Source: Peptostreptococcaceae bacterium
Lineage (GTDB): Bacteria > Bacillota > Clostridia > Peptostreptococcales > Peptostreptococcaceae
Direction: 5' to 3'
Length of the DNA stretch: 6,883 nt
Assembly (NCBI GenBank): GCA_029983575.1
Contig: JASBZE010000087.1
Span: forward strand, 1-6,883
The position numbers and the translations under genes are program-made. The notes beneath the pieces were generated by a model. The model searched no databases, was not told where the DNA came from, and saw nothing but the letters and a program-made list of their open reading frames with translations. This document shows positions 5,743 to 6,883 of the stretch, in pieces (position 1 is the first letter of the stretch; the number at the start of each line of letters is the position of its first letter).

Positions 5743-6759
5743 ATGAGTAAATCACTTAGAATAGTTAAAGGTAAGGGAGGATTTGGTGGTCCTCTACTTA
5801 TAAAAAACGAACCAGTAAAAAACAAGGTTCTTTCGATGACGGCAAGTGGAATACATCCAGTTACAGAAAAAATAGCCGAGCTTATGGGATTTGAAATAGT
5901 TGATGGATTTAAGACATCTGTTCCGGATGAAGAAATAGCAGTAGCTGTTATTGACTGTGGAGGGACTGCAAGATGTGGAGTATACCCTAAGAAAAAAATC
6001 CTCACAGTTAACGTAAATCCCGTTGGACAATCAGGTCCCCTTGCTAGATACATAATTCCTGAGTATTATGTATCAGATGTAGATTTTAATTGTATGGAAT
6101 TGGTTGAAGATGAATCTGTTTCAACTGCTTCTGCTTCACAGGCTTCTAATAGCGCAATGCCAAAATCATCTCAGAAAAAACCTGAAAACTATGAACAGAT
6201 AAAAAAAGATGCAATGTCTAGCGCTACAAAGAAAAACGTAATCCTCAAGATCGGTCAAAAGGCAGGATGGGTTGTTGGTAAGTTTTACGAAGCTGGTAGA
6301 GAGACCATCTCAATGATAATAAACAACGTACTTCCATTTATGGCGTTCGTAAGTATGCTTATAGGAATAATTCTAGCATCTGGACTAGGAGATTTTATAG
6401 CTAAGAGTATATCACCTTTCGCCGGTAGTTTCGGTGGACTTTTAGTCATTAGCTTTGTATGCTCACTTCCTTTTCTATCTCCAATACTCGGACCGGGAGC
6501 AGTTATTTCACAGGTTGTCGGTACTCTAATAGGTACTCAGATAGGACTGGGAGCAATCCCTGTATATTTAGCACTTCCAGCACTATTTGCCATAAATCCA
6601 CAGGTTGGATGTGACTTTGTTCCCGTTGGACTTAGCTTGGGAGAGGCAGAACCTGAGACAATAGAATTTGGAGTTCCGGCAATATACTACTCTAGAATGC
6701 TTACAGGACCATTAGCCGTTGTTATTGCTTACTTCGTTTCAATAGCTGTTATGAAATAA
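5743..6759 (+). CDS. srlE: PTS glucitol/sorbitol-family EIIBC component
   Basis: This protein receives phosphate from EIIA and transfers it to the incoming substrate. It is 338 residues, somewhat longer than E. coli SrlE (about 319). Residues 1-115 are the EIIB domain: KGKGGFGGPL near the start and VIDCGGTARCGVYPK at 69-83, with Cys72 as the expected phosphorylated residue. Residues about 122-146 are a Ser/Ala-rich linker that accounts for much of the extra length. From about 163 the membrane part begins, with FYEAGRETISMIINNVLPFMAF, GIILASGLGDFIAKSISP, LPFLSPILGPGAVISQVVG, LPALFAINPQVGCDFVPVGLSL and a last hydrophobic helix at 322-336. GGAGGTG (5731-5737) inside the end of srlA is its ribosome binding site, and the gap between the genes is 2 bp. 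The usual third gene of this operon, srlB, does not follow here; it lies in the divergent unit. Confidence 0.96.
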   Translation: MSKSLRIVKGKGGFGGPLLIKNEPVKNKVLSMTASGIHPVTEKIAELMGFEIVDGFKTSVPDEEIAVAVIDCGGTARCGVYPKKKILTVNVNPVGQSGPLARYIIPEYYVSDVDFNCMELVEDESVSTASASQASNSAMPKSSQKKPENYEQIKKDAMSSATKKNVILKIGQKAGWVVGKFYEAGRETISMIINNVLPFMAFVSMLIGIILASGLGDFIAKSISPFAGSFGGLLVISFVCSLPFLSPILGPGAVISQVVGTLIGTQIGLGAIPVYLALPALFAINPQVGCDFVPVGLSLGEAEPETIEFGVPAIYYSRMLTGPLAVVIAYFVSIAVMK

Positions 6760-6830
6760 GACAAGTATTTATTATAAATGCGTTTAAATTCTTATTCAAT
6801 TTAAGAAAATTACATTACTAAAATATAACA

Positions 6831-6881
6831 AAAAAAGTGATGAGCAAAATAGAATTGACTATTACGCAACATCACTTTTTT
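6831..6881 (+). terminator. Probable terminator of srlAE, possibly bidirectional
   Basis: AAAAAAGTGATG (6831-6842) is an exact inverted copy of CATCACTTTTTT (6870-6881). The 27-base interval can extend the fold: GC/GC (6844-6845 with 6866-6867) and AATAG/CTATT (6848-6852 with 6859-6863) around a 6-base loop. The T-run on one side and A-run on the other would allow termination of transcripts from either direction. It is the last structure in the window and begins 71 bases after the srlE stop. The low GC of the stem and its interruptions lower confidence. Confidence 0.65.
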
Positions 6882-6883
6882 AG

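Noticed and set aside
5724..6053. Open frame of 109 codons on the - strand opposite the EIIB domain of srlE
   Set aside because: It is antisense to the conserved active-site region of srlE and shows no ribosome binding site or domain.
6784..6804. Inverted repeat TTAAATT / AATTTAA with a 7-base loop downstream of srlE
   Set aside because: The stem is only A-T pairs, with no T-run after it; too weak for a terminator, and the hairpin at 6831-6881 is a better candidate.

Overview
The window reads as chromosomal DNA from a low-GC, Gram-positive anaerobe of the Firmicutes, most likely a clostridium in the broad sense and perhaps Peptostreptococcaceae-like. The basis is the very AT-rich intergenic DNA, strong GGAGG-type ribosome binding sites before nearly every gene, A/T-ending codons, and the combination of a PRD-type PTS regulator, GutM and glucitol-family PTS proteins. 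The genus cannot be fixed from the sequence alone. I see no rRNA, tRNA, CRISPR array, insertion sequence or phage gene.

The window is one carbohydrate-uptake locus of seven genes around a divergent promoter region at about 5024-5185. To the right on the + strand lie srlA (EIIC, 5186-5740) and srlE (EIIBC, 5743-6759). They are 2 bp apart, and a hairpin with a T-tract (6831-6881) follows them. To the left on the - strand, in transcription order, lie a multidomain PRD regulator (5023-3029), gutM (2989-2630), srlB (EIIA, 2625-2269) and a predicted NAD(P)-dependent oxidoreductase with a C-terminal SAF domain (2240-948). This unit ends in a strong intrinsic terminator (about 874-933). A GntR-family regulator with an FCD domain (729-61) follows on the same strand behind its own likely promoter.

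Working model: EIIA passes phosphate from HPr to Cys72 of the EIIB domain of SrlE. SrlA and the SrlE membrane part then import a polyol or related sugar as its phosphate. The PRD regulator, whose activity should follow the phosphorylation state of the PTS, probably controls both divergent units, with GutM as accessory. The SAF oxidoreductase is the only possible catabolic enzyme present. No SrlD-type sorbitol-6-phosphate dehydrogenase, kinase or aldolase is in the window. The substrate may therefore not be sorbitol, and FCD-type GntR regulators often sense organic or sugar acids.

The points most worth a second look are: the uncharacterised SAF oxidoreductase inside a glucitol-type PTS operon; EIIA split from its membrane partners into a divergent unit; the PRD regulator that has lost the PRD1 histidines and the EIIB cysteine but kept the PRD2 and EIIA histidines; and a 17-bp perfect palindrome that exactly fills the -35/-10 spacer of the likely srlA promoter.
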